From Pleomorphomonas sp. JP5 (GTDB lineage: Bacteria > Pseudomonadota > Alphaproteobacteria > Rhizobiales > Pleomorphomonadaceae), in assembly GCF_023721815.1 (NCBI RefSeq), contig NZ_JAMDLI010000007.1, positions 248,001-312,000 on the forward strand: a DNA stretch of 64,000 nt. The letters run 5' to 3'. The notes under the pieces are model-generated. The model searched no databases, was not told the origin of the DNA, and saw nothing but the letters and a program-made list of their open reading frames with translations. Position 1 is the first letter of the stretch; each line of letters opens with the position of its first letter. Made by a program: the position numbers and the translations under genes. Positions 28,836 through 39,791 of this stretch are shown here, piece after piece.

Positions 28836-29575
28836 GAAACATTTTCTTCGTTGATGCCGCGGTCGGTCTAGAGGTCTTGCGATGGATCGCCAGCAACCAC
28901 GCGGATCACGTAGGGCTTGTGGTTTGTACCGCACAGAATGACATTCACGCTTTTTGCCTCGCCGAGCGCTTGCCGGTCACGACGATGAGCGAATGGACTG
29001 CTCAGACGGAGAACGGCCTGAAAGTGGCTGGCGAGTTCGATTTCGGCTTTCTCATCTGGTGGCCCTCCATCGTCAAGGAGAGCGTATTGGCGACCGCAAA
29101 ATCGGGCTTCTTCAACACTCACCCCAGCCTGTTGCCGCACGGCCGCGGCAAACATCCGAATTTCTGGGCAATTGTCGAAGAAACCCCGTTCGGCGTCAGC
29201 ATCCATCAGGTCACGCCAGGCATCGATGACGGCGCCGTGGTGGGTCAGCGCGAACTGCCCGTGACTTGGGAAGACACCGGTGAAACGCTTTACCAACGCG
29301 GCTTAGGGGCAATGATTGAACTGTTCCCCAATGTTTACCAGTCAATTGTCGCTGGGGAACATCAGCTGATAGAGCAAGAAGCGGGCGTAGGCAGCTTTCA
29401 CCTCAGCAAGCAGCTCGAACCGGCCTCTCGTTTCGACATCAACGCCCAGTATCGCGCGCGCGATTTGCTCAATCTGATTCGTGCCCGCACCTTTGCGCCC
29501 CACCCGGCCACGAGCTTCGTTGACAATGGATCGACATACGAAGTGCGCATTTCCATCAAGCGAAGAGGTTCATGA
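28832..29575 (+). CDS. Sugar N-formyltransferase
   Basis: 247-aa formyltransferase of the methionyl-tRNA formyltransferase fold. The catalytic triad is N95 and H97 (FFNTHPSLLPHGRGKHPN) and D132 (TPGIDDGAVV). The NTHPSLLPxGRG form is that of sugar N-formyltransferases acting on 4-amino-4,6-dideoxy sugars with 10-formyl-tetrahydrofolate. GTG start overlaps the aminotransferase stop by 4 bp, with AAGGGG upstream. Expected product is a 4-formamido sugar. Confidence 0.88.
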   Translation: MRNIFFVDAAVGLEVLRWIASNHADHVGLVVCTAQNDIHAFCLAERLPVTTMSEWTAQTENGLKVAGEFDFGFLIWWPSIVKESVLATAKSGFFNTHPSLLPHGRGKHPNFWAIVEETPFGVSIHQVTPGIDDGAVVGQRELPVTWEDTGETLYQRGLGAMIELFPNVYQSIVAGEHQLIEQEAGVGSFHLSKQLEPASRFDINAQYRARDLLNLIRARTFAPHPATSFVDNGSTYEVRISIKRRGS

Positions 29576-29656
29576 GGCACCTCTCGCTGACACCTTCGAA
29601 TGCGTTCCTTTCTTGGGGTCGCTTCAGGCACCTGCAAGTACACAGCATACCTGTTC

Positions 29657-30553
29657 CTAACGCCCCCCGACAGGATTCATGCTCTTCAACAACAGCTTGA
29701 GTTTTAAACGCAAGATCCTCGCGCGCGACGCCCGTAGCTTTTCACGGGTGTATCTGACCTTCTCCGAAAGAATACGCCGCTCTTGATCCTCGGGAAGCCC
29801 TCTCAGTTTAACTTCCTCCTCGTAGCAATCGTAGAATATAGGCAGAAGCCTTTCATACAAGGCGATACGATCACGAAGAGACCTCTTGCCTCGCAAGCCA
29901 TCACCTTTAGGAGGAGAATAGGTTCTTTGTATGTAGAGCGTGTCATTGCTTCCAATGGCCACGTCATCCAGAAAAGCGGACAACATGGTCAGGTGATCGC
30001 CCGCATACGGCTCGGGATAGGCCGCCCAGACTCTCTCCACGGTCTTCTGAAGATACTCAGTCTTCCACAGACCATAGTAACCGCTGACGTGGTAATTGTG
30101 CAAACGCTTCACAAGCCGGTCTGCAAAGTCACTTCCATCGACCGTTGTGAACGAGCTTTCAACCGTTCTGACTTGATCGCCGTGCTCGGTCACGATCCGC
30201 GGAATGGCCAGGCGAGCTTCCGGGTGGGCATCGAGAACGGACACCAGCTCCGAGATGAAATTCTCATCAGACAAGTCGTCGTCGGCCCGCCACATGAAAA
30301 ACTCTGTATCCGCCTGATCAAGCAGGTAACCGAAGTTGGCAAGCGGTCCTCTGTTTTGCGCATGGCAAACGACCCGCACCCGGCTGTCTTTCGCCGCGTA
30401 CTCCTCACAGATTTCGGGCGTCTCATCTGTTGAGGCATTGTCAGCTATGACGATCACGAAATCGCGGTAGGTCTGCGAAAGAAGGCAATCCAGGCATTCG
30501 CGCAGCATTGGCGCGCCGTTATAGACTGGAACTCCCACCGTCACCCGTGCCAT
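29657..30553 (-). CDS. Glycosyltransferase family 2
   Basis: 298-aa GT-A glycosyltransferase. Opens MARVTVGVPVYNGAPMLRECLDCLLSQTY; has ADNASTDETPEI for UDP binding and WRADDD for metal. A basic C-terminal part (RASRARILRLKLKLLLK) may hold it at the membrane. AT-richer than its neighbours. Only 38 bp separate its start from the divergent acyltransferase. Converges on the formyltransferase; the 81-bp gap between them shows nothing notable. Confidence 0.88.
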   Translation of the reverse strand: MARVTVGVPVYNGAPMLRECLDCLLSQTYRDFVIVIADNASTDETPEICEEYAAKDSRVRVVCHAQNRGPLANFGYLLDQADTEFFMWRADDDLSDENFISELVSVLDAHPEARLAIPRIVTEHGDQVRTVESSFTTVDGSDFADRLVKRLHNYHVSGYYGLWKTEYLQKTVERVWAAYPEPYAGDHLTMLSAFLDDVAIGSNDTLYIQRTYSPPKGDGLRGKRSLRDRIALYERLLPIFYDCYEEEVKLRGLPEDQERRILSEKVRYTREKLRASRARILRLKLKLLLKSMNPVGGR

Positions 30554-30591
30554 ATTCGTTTGCCCCCGATGCCCTGCGAGTACCTGTTTCG

Positions 30592-31698
30592 ATGCCACTG
30601 TTTGCTCTGAATTGTGACTGGTCGCAAGAGGGGAATAACTTCGACTTCCTGCGCTTCGTGCTCGCTTCGCTGGTCATCGTCAGCCATGCCTTCCCGCTGT
30701 TCGGCGGCACGATGGATCCTTGGCAGGCATTGGGCGCCGGCTACAACATCGGCCAGATGTGCGTCATGGCCTTCTTCGTCATCAGCGGTCTGCTCGTCAC
30801 CCGCTCGGCGATCCGATCGCGATCCGTTCTGTCCTATGCGCTGGCCCGCGTGTTCCGCCTTGTACCCGGCGCCCTTGTCTGCGCCCTGTGGATGGCGCTC
30901 ATCCTGGGCGCCGCTTTCACCACTCTCGGCCTTATCGACTATTACCTTCATGGCCGCGTCTGGTCGTTCATCGGCCACAACACCCTGCTGATGTCGATCC
31001 GCTACGACCTGCCGGGGGTGTTCGAGGACAACATCTATCCTCGCGCCGTGAATGGATCGCTCTGGTCGCTGAAGGTCGAGATCCGCATGTATCTCGCTTT
31101 CGGGCTGATCGTCTTCCTGGCCCGCATCAAGCCAAACTGGACTCTCTGCCTCAAGTACATTTTCGTCGCCGTCGCCATCTTCGCCTTCGTTCGCGCCATG
31201 CTACCTGTCTGGATGCCCGATATCGGTCTCCGCCCCAAGACAGACTGGATCTTCGGCTACTATTTCGCTGTCGGCGCCGCAATGCTCTGCTGGGAGAGCC
31301 GGATTCCGCGCAACCTTGCCCTGGCCCTCGTCCTGTTCGCACTGGCCCAGGCGACGGTAGGCACTGCGCTCTGGGATCCGCTGACTCGCCTCACCCTGCC
31401 CTATCTGGTGTTCTGCGCCGCCTTCTCCGATATCCGTCTTCTGAAGGTCACGCGTGGGCGCGACGACATTTCCTACGGCATCTATATCTACGGCTTCCCG
31501 GTTCAGCAGGCGCTGTCCGCCCTGTTCCGCGATCGGCTCGGCATGGTGTCTCTGACGGTTCTCGCTTTGGCCATCAGCTATCTCCTCGCCTGGCTCAGCC
31601 GGGTTCTGGTCGAAAAGCCAAGCCTCGAGCGCAAAAGGGACGCGGAAGAGTTGATTCTCCGGACCTATCGCCGGCTACGACCTTCTGTGGCTTCCTGA
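30592..31698 (+). CDS. Acyltransferase family 3 membrane protein
   Basis: 368-aa integral membrane O-acyltransferase (OafA/ExoZ type) with about ten helices. Starts with the usual NFDFLRFVLASLVIVSHAFPLFGG, where the His is the presumed catalytic residue, and has FFVISGLLVTRSAIR and VNGSLWSLKVEIRMYL. It probably adds acetyl or another acyl group to the polysaccharide or its lipid-linked unit. ATG 30592 is chosen because the family begins there; the frame runs back to 30508. Confidence 0.9.
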   Translation: MPLFALNCDWSQEGNNFDFLRFVLASLVIVSHAFPLFGGTMDPWQALGAGYNIGQMCVMAFFVISGLLVTRSAIRSRSVLSYALARVFRLVPGALVCALWMALILGAAFTTLGLIDYYLHGRVWSFIGHNTLLMSIRYDLPGVFEDNIYPRAVNGSLWSLKVEIRMYLAFGLIVFLARIKPNWTLCLKYIFVAVAIFAFVRAMLPVWMPDIGLRPKTDWIFGYYFAVGAAMLCWESRIPRNLALALVLFALAQATVGTALWDPLTRLTLPYLVFCAAFSDIRLLKVTRGRDDISYGIYIYGFPVQQALSALFRDRLGMVSLTVLALAISYLLAWLSRVLVEKPSLERKRDAEELILRTYRRLRPSVAS

Positions 31699-31812
31699 GC
31701 GGCTCGCGCTTGATAAAGTTGCTCGCCATTGCCGGCCAGCCCGCCGCTGGCATACAAGACGACGGTCGGCGTTGCCGGTGCCACGGCAGTGGCGAAGGGA
31801 GAATCGAACGAG

Positions 31813-32577
31813 ATGCAGACCACAGAGCCCATCGTCAACGTCGTCTGCATGAAGTGGGGCACGCTCTACGGCCCGGAATACGCCAATCGCCTCTATGCGA
31901 TGGTGGCGCGTAATCTTGTACGCCCGTTTCGCTTCGTCTGCTTCACCGACGACGCCTCTGGTCTCAGCAGCGAGATCGAGGCCATGCCGTTGCCGCCGAT
32001 CGACATCGATCCGCCCTATGAGAAAACCCCCTGGAAGAAGCTGGCCCTTTACAACGCCACGCTCGGCGATCTCGAGGGGCTGGCGCTGTTTCTCGATCTC
32101 GACGTTCTGATCACCGGCCCGCTCGACAAGTTTTTCGATCATCCGGGCGACTATTGCGTCATTCGCAACTGGACCCAGCCCAAGACCATCAACGGCAATA
32201 CCTCGGTCTTCCGCTTCAGGATCGGCGCTCATACCAACCTTCTCGACCTGTTTCACAGCCAGCCGACGCAGCACTGGGTCGACACCTGGCGCATCGAGCA
32301 GACCTTCCTGTCGCAAGAGCTGAACAAGGAGGGCCGTCTCACCTACTGGCCGGACGGCTGGTGCGTGTCGTTCAAGGTTCATTGCCTGCCCGGTGGCTGG
32401 AAGTTCCCTCGCATCCTGCTCAACTGGTTCCTGCCGTCCCGGCTGCCGCCAGGGGCCAGCGTCTGCGTCTTCCACGGCCGCCCCAACCCGGACGATGCGC
32501 TGGCCGGCCGCTGGCCGGGCAGGTGGTACAAGCGGCTTTTGCCGGCCACCTGGATCGCCGACTACTGGCACGAGTAA
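31813..32577 (+). CDS. Putative glycosyltransferase, GT-A-like
   Basis: 254 aa; starts with IVNVVCMKWGTLYGPEYANRLYAMVARN, followed by FRFVCFTDDASGL and an LFLDLDVLITGPLD stretch resembling the DxD metal site of family 8-like transferases. Such proteins are common in rhizobial polysaccharide clusters. GGGAGAA at 31798-31804 supports ATG 31813. It begins a three-gene run with the next two transferases. Acceptor and sugar unknown. Confidence 0.75.
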   Translation: MQTTEPIVNVVCMKWGTLYGPEYANRLYAMVARNLVRPFRFVCFTDDASGLSSEIEAMPLPPIDIDPPYEKTPWKKLALYNATLGDLEGLALFLDLDVLITGPLDKFFDHPGDYCVIRNWTQPKTINGNTSVFRFRIGAHTNLLDLFHSQPTQHWVDTWRIEQTFLSQELNKEGRLTYWPDGWCVSFKVHCLPGGWKFPRILLNWFLPSRLPPGASVCVFHGRPNPDDALAGRWPGRWYKRLLPATWIADYWHE

Positions 32578-32580
32578 GCA

Positions 32581-33507
32581 ATGTCCGCCCCGCTCCTCAG
32601 CTTCATTTCGGCCGTCTACAACAAGGCGGACGTCGTTCTCGAAACGCTGGCGCTGCTGCAGCGTCAGCGGGGCATCCCCGAGGATGCCGTCGAGTTCGTC
32701 TTCGCCGACGACGCGTCAACCGACGGATCGTTGCAAGCCCTGCGGCAGGCAGCCGAGACCGACCCGCGCATCAAGGTGATCGCCAACGAGGAGAACCGGG
32801 GACCGGCCATCCGTTTCAACCAGGCCGCCGCCGCGGCGACAGGCAAGTACCTTCTGGCGCTCGACGCCGACGACATGGTGCCTGCCAACGCTCCGCGCTT
32901 CCTGATCGACACGGCCAAGAAGACCGCCTCCCCCGTGGTATTCGGCCAATCCCGCCGCAGCGATGCCTGTCCGGACATTCCCCAAGATGCAGCGGTGACG
33001 GTGTCGGACAGCCCGCTGGCCTTTTGTGCCAGCCGAAAGATCGTTCGCATGGGCTTTCTCTGCGAGCGCCAGCTCTGGGCGGCGGCCGGCGGCGCCGACG
33101 AGCAGGTGTTCATCCAGGATCAGTCGCTGCCGCTCCGGCTGTCAGCCGCTGCCGAGCGCCTCGCCTATGTGGAAAGCCACATCTACTTTCTGAGGCCGAC
33201 CGGAGAGAGCAACCTGTCGCGGAACCATATGCAGCAGCATCACGACCGCTTTTTTGCCTTGCTGCCGTTTCTTGAGCGGCCCGGCCTAACGCCCGGCGCC
33301 CGTCGCGCCCTCGTCAGCCAGCTCGTCTCGGCGGCATGGAAAGCCCGACGCGATTCGGGCGAGCGACTGCCAGCCCTGTCGCAGGCGGCTCTGGCCTATG
33401 CTCTCAACCGTCTCACCGGGTTCGAACCGTCGCCGCGCTACCTTGCCGCTCGCGCCGCGGAGTTACGGTCATTGCATGGCATCCGCCGGCCTGGAGCTGC
33501 TCCATGA
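32581..33507 (+). CDS. Glycosyltransferase family 2
   Basis: 308 aa; GT-A fold with FISAVYNKADVVLETLALLQRQ, VFADDASTDGSLQAL and LLALDADDMVPAN (metal DxD). Starts 3 bp after the previous gene and overlaps the next by 4 bp (ATGA), so the three are co-translated. Probably extends or decorates the surface glycan. Confidence 0.88.
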   Translation: MSAPLLSFISAVYNKADVVLETLALLQRQRGIPEDAVEFVFADDASTDGSLQALRQAAETDPRIKVIANEENRGPAIRFNQAAAAATGKYLLALDADDMVPANAPRFLIDTAKKTASPVVFGQSRRSDACPDIPQDAAVTVSDSPLAFCASRKIVRMGFLCERQLWAAAGGADEQVFIQDQSLPLRLSAAAERLAYVESHIYFLRPTGESNLSRNHMQQHHDRFFALLPFLERPGLTPGARRALVSQLVSAAWKARRDSGERLPALSQAALAYALNRLTGFEPSPRYLAARAAELRSLHGIRRPGAAP

Positions 33508-34550
33508 CCCCGAAGCGCATCCTCATCGTCGCCAACTTTGGTCGCCGCGATCTCTTCCGGCGCTATTTCAACACCGAGAGCAAGCTGGCCAACGGCTTCA
33601 TCCGCGCCGGCCATCAGGTTCTCTGCTTTTCGGACCGGGATCACGCCCGCGAGGCGACGATATTCCGCACTCAGAAGCTGGGCCGAAAACGCATGATGGC
33701 CCAACTATTGGAGCTGATCGGCCACTACCGCCCGCATCTCGTCCTGTTCGGCCATTGCGACCTCATCGACGACGCCTTCTACGAGCGTTTGCGCGCCGCC
33801 GAGCCGAGCCTCAAGCTGGCGACGTTCTGCGTCGACGCCTTGTTCCGTCGGGAAGCCATGGAACGCTTTGCCAACAGGGCACGGCATGTCGACGCCGCTT
33901 TCATCACCTCCGCCGACAGAGAGAAGGCCAGCAGGCTCGGCATTGCGCCGGGGCGCCTGTTCTTCATGCCCAACCCGGTGGATTCCGGTATGGAAACCGC
34001 CCGGGTGTTCGACATCGCCCGCCAGGACCTGACGTTCGATGGCCAGTTCCTCGGCACCGGAATCGACAAGCGGGAGGAGCAGATCGACAGCATCCGGCAG
34101 GGGCTGCCCGATGGCTACCGGTTCGCGGCCGGCGGCAAGGCGTTCGGCACGCAGCGCATCGACAGCACCGAGTTCATGCAGCGACTGGCCGATGGCGCGG
34201 TCTGCCCCAACCTGCCGCTCGACGACAAGGCCACCGACCAGCTCGCCTATCTCTATTCGTCCGATCGGCTGGCCCAGACGCTCGGTCAGGGCGTCACGAC
34301 GTTGACCACGGCGGAGAGCCGCCTGTCAGACCTCTACGAGGATGGCATCGTCGAGTACCGCTCTCGCGAAGACCTCGTGTCGCACATGATCGACCTTTAT
34401 GCCGACGACGACAAACGCCGACGGATCGGCGCCCTCGGCCATCGCATCGCCCACGACAGAACCGGTGCGTCCCGCGTGGCCGACTATGTGCTGCGACTGA
34501 GCCTTGGAGAAACACCGCCCGACGTTCACTGGCCGACGGGCATCAACTGA
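33504..34550 (+). CDS. Glycosyltransferase, GT-B / CgeB-like
   Basis: 348 aa. N-terminal Rossmann-like start KRILIVANFGRRDLFRRYFNTESKLANGFIRAGHQVL. The C-terminal half has a CgeB-like region (DKATDQLAYLYSSDRLAQTLGQGVTTLT) and a terminal REDLVSHMIDLYADDDKRRRIG typical of spore-coat/glycan transferases. ATG overlaps the preceding stop. A specific donor cannot be assigned. Confidence 0.8.
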   Translation: MTPKRILIVANFGRRDLFRRYFNTESKLANGFIRAGHQVLCFSDRDHAREATIFRTQKLGRKRMMAQLLELIGHYRPHLVLFGHCDLIDDAFYERLRAAEPSLKLATFCVDALFRREAMERFANRARHVDAAFITSADREKASRLGIAPGRLFFMPNPVDSGMETARVFDIARQDLTFDGQFLGTGIDKREEQIDSIRQGLPDGYRFAAGGKAFGTQRIDSTEFMQRLADGAVCPNLPLDDKATDQLAYLYSSDRLAQTLGQGVTTLTTAESRLSDLYEDGIVEYRSREDLVSHMIDLYADDDKRRRIGALGHRIAHDRTGASRVADYVLRLSLGETPPDVHWPTGIN

Positions 34551-34554
34551 GCGA

Positions 34555-34650
34555 TCCCAGCAAAAGCGGGCACCGGTTTTGCGTCCGGAATTGCGTGAAA
34601 ACAAAGAGATAGAGCATGTTGGCGAACCGGGGTTCGCCGGATGCTCTCTA
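34555..34650. repeat. Rhizobiales-type palindromic intergenic repeat, copy 1
   Basis: Contains CAAAAGCGGGCACCGGTTTTG followed by a shared block (GAAAACAAAGAGATAGAGCATG) and GGCGAACCGGGGTTCGCC. The same order occurs at 41704-41806. The AAAGTGGGAACCGGTTTT core is widespread between genes in this order. Sits between two converging genes. Confidence 0.8.
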
Positions 34651-34653
34651 GCC

Positions 34654-35460
34654 TCAATACCCCCGGCTACCGACCCGGCGATGGGTGAAGATGCCTGGGG
34701 CGACGGCGATGGGGATCTCGGCGTTGCGCCAATGCGGGGCGTTCATTTCGATTTCGATGTTCTTGGCGCCGTTGACGCGGCGGCGCGTATCGGCGGCCTT
34801 GGCGACCTCGATCACGCTGGCGAGGAAATCCTCGCGCCGTATCATCACCGACTGATTGGTCCAGGGAATGTGCCGCGACGTCGTCAGGGCGAAGCCCTCG
34901 GCATCCAGGCGCGCGACACCGCTTTCCACCGCCAGCCGCTGATCGTGAAGCACCGCCTCTCCCAGCGCCCTCCTGGTCCGCTCGGGCCTGAGAAGACGCC
35001 TCAGCCAAGCGTTCAGCCGCTCCGTTCCACTGGCGCCTTCCGCCGGGAAGTAGCGATGAAACTTCGCGCGCGTGGTGAACGCTTCGCCCGGCTCGGCCAG
35101 CGAGCGAAGGCGAACGATCCGCACGGCGCCACTCTCGATCAGTTGCCTTGCATGCTGGATCTGCCGCCTGGCCTCGGCATGGTCGACGATCACCGGGCAA
35201 TCGTTCTCGACCAGAAGCACGACATCGGCCGTCATCGCCCTGGCCAACCCTTCGAATCCGGCAAGAATGCCCTGGTTCGTCGCCGCTTCGACCGGCCGCA
35301 CCCCAGCGGCCCGGCAGATCGACGGCCCAGGCTCGGCCGCTTCCGGCAGATAGGCGACAACCTCTTCGAACAGGTCGAGCATGCCGATCCGGTTGTAGGT
35401 GGCCAACGAGGCCTCCAGGCTATCGTAGCCTTTCCAAGACAGTAATCCGAGGCCCAGCAT
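34654..35460 (-). CDS. Putative glycosyltransferase-like protein
   Basis: 268 aa from ATG 35460, chosen because GGAAG lies 5 nt upstream; in-frame starts at 35544 and 35715 lack good sites and would approach the neighbouring gene. Begins MLGLGLLSWKGYDSLEASLATY, with FEEVVAYLPEAAE and VVLLVENDCPVI, a layout like GT2-type enzymes with a VENDC acidic site. No clear family assignment. Divergent from the GT4 gene. Confidence 0.65.
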   Translation of the reverse strand: MLGLGLLSWKGYDSLEASLATYNRIGMLDLFEEVVAYLPEAAEPGPSICRAAGVRPVEAATNQGILAGFEGLARAMTADVVLLVENDCPVIVDHAEARRQIQHARQLIESGAVRIVRLRSLAEPGEAFTTRAKFHRYFPAEGASGTERLNAWLRRLLRPERTRRALGEAVLHDQRLAVESGVARLDAEGFALTTSRHIPWTNQSVMIRREDFLASVIEVAKAADTRRRVNGAKNIEIEMNAPHWRNAEIPIAVAPGIFTHRRVGSRGY

Positions 35461-35633
35461 CCGACTTCCCGAAACCTTTCCTGCCGTCCGCAGCCGGCTC
35501 GCCAAATGCCAACCTTGAAACGGCACCGCGTATGATCGAAGCATTACCGACAGCGCCCAACCAGCACAAGCAGCCGAAATCCGCGTATCACGTTGAACAA
35601 CGCCGCGCGCGCGTCTAAGCAAGAGGCGATCGC

Positions 35634-36857
35634 GTGAACCAAGACAGCCGGGCGGACAAGGGAATGACGGTGACAGGCTCTTCCGGAACGCCAGAAGGCT
35701 CCCACAAGCTGGCAACCATATCCCCCTCCCCCCGCATCCTGCAGCTTCTCCCCGCGCTCGGCGATGGCGGGGTCGAGCGCTCCACGGTGGAGATGGTCGG
35801 CTATCTCCGCGAGCGGGGCATCGTCAACTTCGTGGCGAGCGGCGGCGGCGATCTGGTGGCGGCGGTCGAGGCCGGCGGCGCGCGGCATTTTGCCATTCCG
35901 GTCGGCCGCAAATCGCCCTGGGCTATGGTTCGCAATGCCTTCGCCGTCGCGAAGGTGATCGATGCCGAGGCGATCGACATTGTGCATGCCCGCAGCCGGG
36001 CGCCGGCCTGGGCCGGCTGGCTGGCCGTTCGCCTTGCGCGCCGCCGGTGCCGCTTCCTCACGACGTTCCACGGCGTTTATGGCCATGGCAACGCGCTGAA
36101 GCGTCTCTACAATCGCGTCATGCTGCGCGGCCCGCTGGTGGTCGCCAACTCCCAGTTCATCCGCCACCATATCGAAACCGTCTACGGCTACCCGGCCGAC
36201 CGCATCGTGGTGGCGGCACGCGGCATCGAGCCGGCGCTGTTCGATCCCGCCACCGTGTCCGAGGCGCAGAAAGCCGCTGTTCGCAAGGAGTTCGGCGTCA
36301 GCGACGGCGAGCCGCTGCTGATCATGGTCGGCCGCGTCACCGGCTGGAAGGGCCACGCGGTTCTGATCGACGCGCTCGCCCGTTGCGCCGACCGCCCCTG
36401 GCGCCTCGTGCTGGCCGGCAGCGGCAGCGACGGCGTCATCGCCGACCTGAAGGCGCGCATCGCCGGCCATGATCTCGCCGGCCGCGTCATCCTGGCCGGC
36501 AGCCGCCGCGATGTGCCGGTGCTACTCGCCGCCGCCGATCTCGCCTTTTCCGCCTCGACCAGACCGGAAGCCTTCGGCCGCGCCGCCATCGAGGCCGAGG
36601 CGATGGAAACCCCTGTCATCGCCACCGACCATGGCGGCAGCCGCGAAACCGTGCTGCCCGGCCTTACCGGCTGGCTGGTCACCCCGGGCGATGCCGAGGC
36701 CATGGCCGCCGCCATCGGGCAAGCGCTGGTTTCCCCCGAACGGCTGAGGGACATGGGGCGGGCCGGCCGCGCCTTCGTGCTAGAGAACTACACCACCACC
36801 CGCATGCTGGAGCAGGAGTTCTCCGCCTATTGTCGCCTGATGGAGATGGCGCCATGA
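35634..36857 (+). CDS. Glycosyltransferase family 4
   Basis: 407-aa GT-B enzyme. PRILQLLPALGDGGVERSTVEMVGYL marks the N-domain; LIMVGRVTGWKGHAVLIDAL and the nucleotide-sugar site FSASTRPEAFGRAAIEAEAMETPVIAT with its E-x7-E pair mark the C-domain. It probably adds a hexose to LPS core or capsule. GTG 35634 is used with GAGG upstream; ATG 35664 is possible. Overlaps the ELM1-type gene by 4 bp. Confidence 0.93.
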   Translation: MNQDSRADKGMTVTGSSGTPEGSHKLATISPSPRILQLLPALGDGGVERSTVEMVGYLRERGIVNFVASGGGDLVAAVEAGGARHFAIPVGRKSPWAMVRNAFAVAKVIDAEAIDIVHARSRAPAWAGWLAVRLARRRCRFLTTFHGVYGHGNALKRLYNRVMLRGPLVVANSQFIRHHIETVYGYPADRIVVAARGIEPALFDPATVSEAQKAAVRKEFGVSDGEPLLIMVGRVTGWKGHAVLIDALARCADRPWRLVLAGSGSDGVIADLKARIAGHDLAGRVILAGSRRDVPVLLAAADLAFSASTRPEAFGRAAIEAEAMETPVIATDHGGSRETVLPGLTGWLVTPGDAEAMAAAIGQALVSPERLRDMGRAGRAFVLENYTTTRMLEQEFSAYCRLMEMAP

Positions 36858-37819
36858 CCGACCGTCCCTCGGTGTGGATCCTCACCGACGGCAAGGCCGG
36901 CGACGAACTGCCGCTCACCGGCATCGCCGAGGCGTTGGGCGTCACGCCCGAACTCCGCCACGTCCATACGCGCAAGGCCTTCGCCCTGCTGATGCCCTGG
37001 GGGTCGATCGACTGGCGCGAACGGCCAAGTCAGCCCGGTTCGCCGCTGGCTCCGCCCTTTCCCGACATCTGCCTTGCCACCGGGCGACGCGCCGTCGCCT
37101 ATCTCAGACACCTCAAGCACCTGTCTCCCGGCACCTGCACGGTGCTGTTCAAGGATCCGCGAACGCGCCGCCACGGCGCCGACCTCGTCATCGTTCAGGC
37201 GCACGACAGGCTGCGCGGCCCCGGCGTCATGGTGGTGACGACGGCGCCCAACCGCCTTTCCGCGCAACGGCTCGACGCCATCCGCGCCGAACCACCGGCC
37301 GATCTCGCCGCGTTGCCGCCCCCGCGCCTTGCCGTGCTGATCGGCGGCGACAGCCGCCATCATCACTTCAGCGCCGGGGATATCGACCGATTGATGGCCG
37401 GGCTCGGGGAGCGCGTCGCCACAGGCGCCTCGCTGATGATCACCGCCTCGCGGCGCACCCCACCGGCACTTGCCGCCGCCCTCGCGACGCTTGCGGAGGA
37501 GAAAGCGCGCGTCGTCTTCTGGAATGGCGAGGGCGCCAATCCCTTCCTCGCCTACATGGCGCTTGCCGACGAGCTGATCGTCACGGCCGATTCCACCAAC
37601 ATGATCGGCGAGGCCGCGACGACCGGCCGGCCGATCCAGATCTTCCACCCGTCGGGCGGTCACCCGAAGATCGAGCGTTTCATCGCCCTCTTGAGCCAGG
37701 AGGCGAGCATCGGCCGCTTTCCGGACGCTCCTGCCGCCGGCAACTACCCGCCGATCAACGCGACGGCCGAAATCGCCGCCGCCGTGCTGGCGGCCTGGCG
37801 AGGCATTCGCAAGGACTGA
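36854..37819 (+). CDS. ELM1/DUF1022-family protein, GT-B-like
   Basis: 321 aa. Starts SVWILTDGKAGDELPLTGIAEALG and has AVLIGGDSRHHHFSAGDIDRL and ELIVTADSTNMIGEAATTGRPIQIF, motifs shared with the mitochondrial fission ELM1 family, whose bacterial members sit in LPS and capsule clusters and look like GT-B transferases. The ATGA overlap ties it to the preceding GT4. A role in a late glycan step is inferred. Confidence 0.82.
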   Translation: MTDRPSVWILTDGKAGDELPLTGIAEALGVTPELRHVHTRKAFALLMPWGSIDWRERPSQPGSPLAPPFPDICLATGRRAVAYLRHLKHLSPGTCTVLFKDPRTRRHGADLVIVQAHDRLRGPGVMVVTTAPNRLSAQRLDAIRAEPPADLAALPPPRLAVLIGGDSRHHHFSAGDIDRLMAGLGERVATGASLMITASRRTPPALAAALATLAEEKARVVFWNGEGANPFLAYMALADELIVTADSTNMIGEAATTGRPIQIFHPSGGHPKIERFIALLSQEASIGRFPDAPAAGNYPPINATAEIAAAVLAAWRGIRKD

Positions 37820-37831
37820 CGCGGCGGAGGC

Positions 37832-39646
<1,815 letters not shown>

Positions 39647-39791
39647 CCGACCGGTCGGCGGCCAATGGCAGCGCTAGCGATCAAGCGCCTGCCCGATGAA
39701 AGACGACAGGGACATGCTACGCCCGTCGGCAGCTGTCAACAGCGCCCACCCCGATCCGCTTGGCCGAAAACCTTGCTTCACGCCGCCGATA

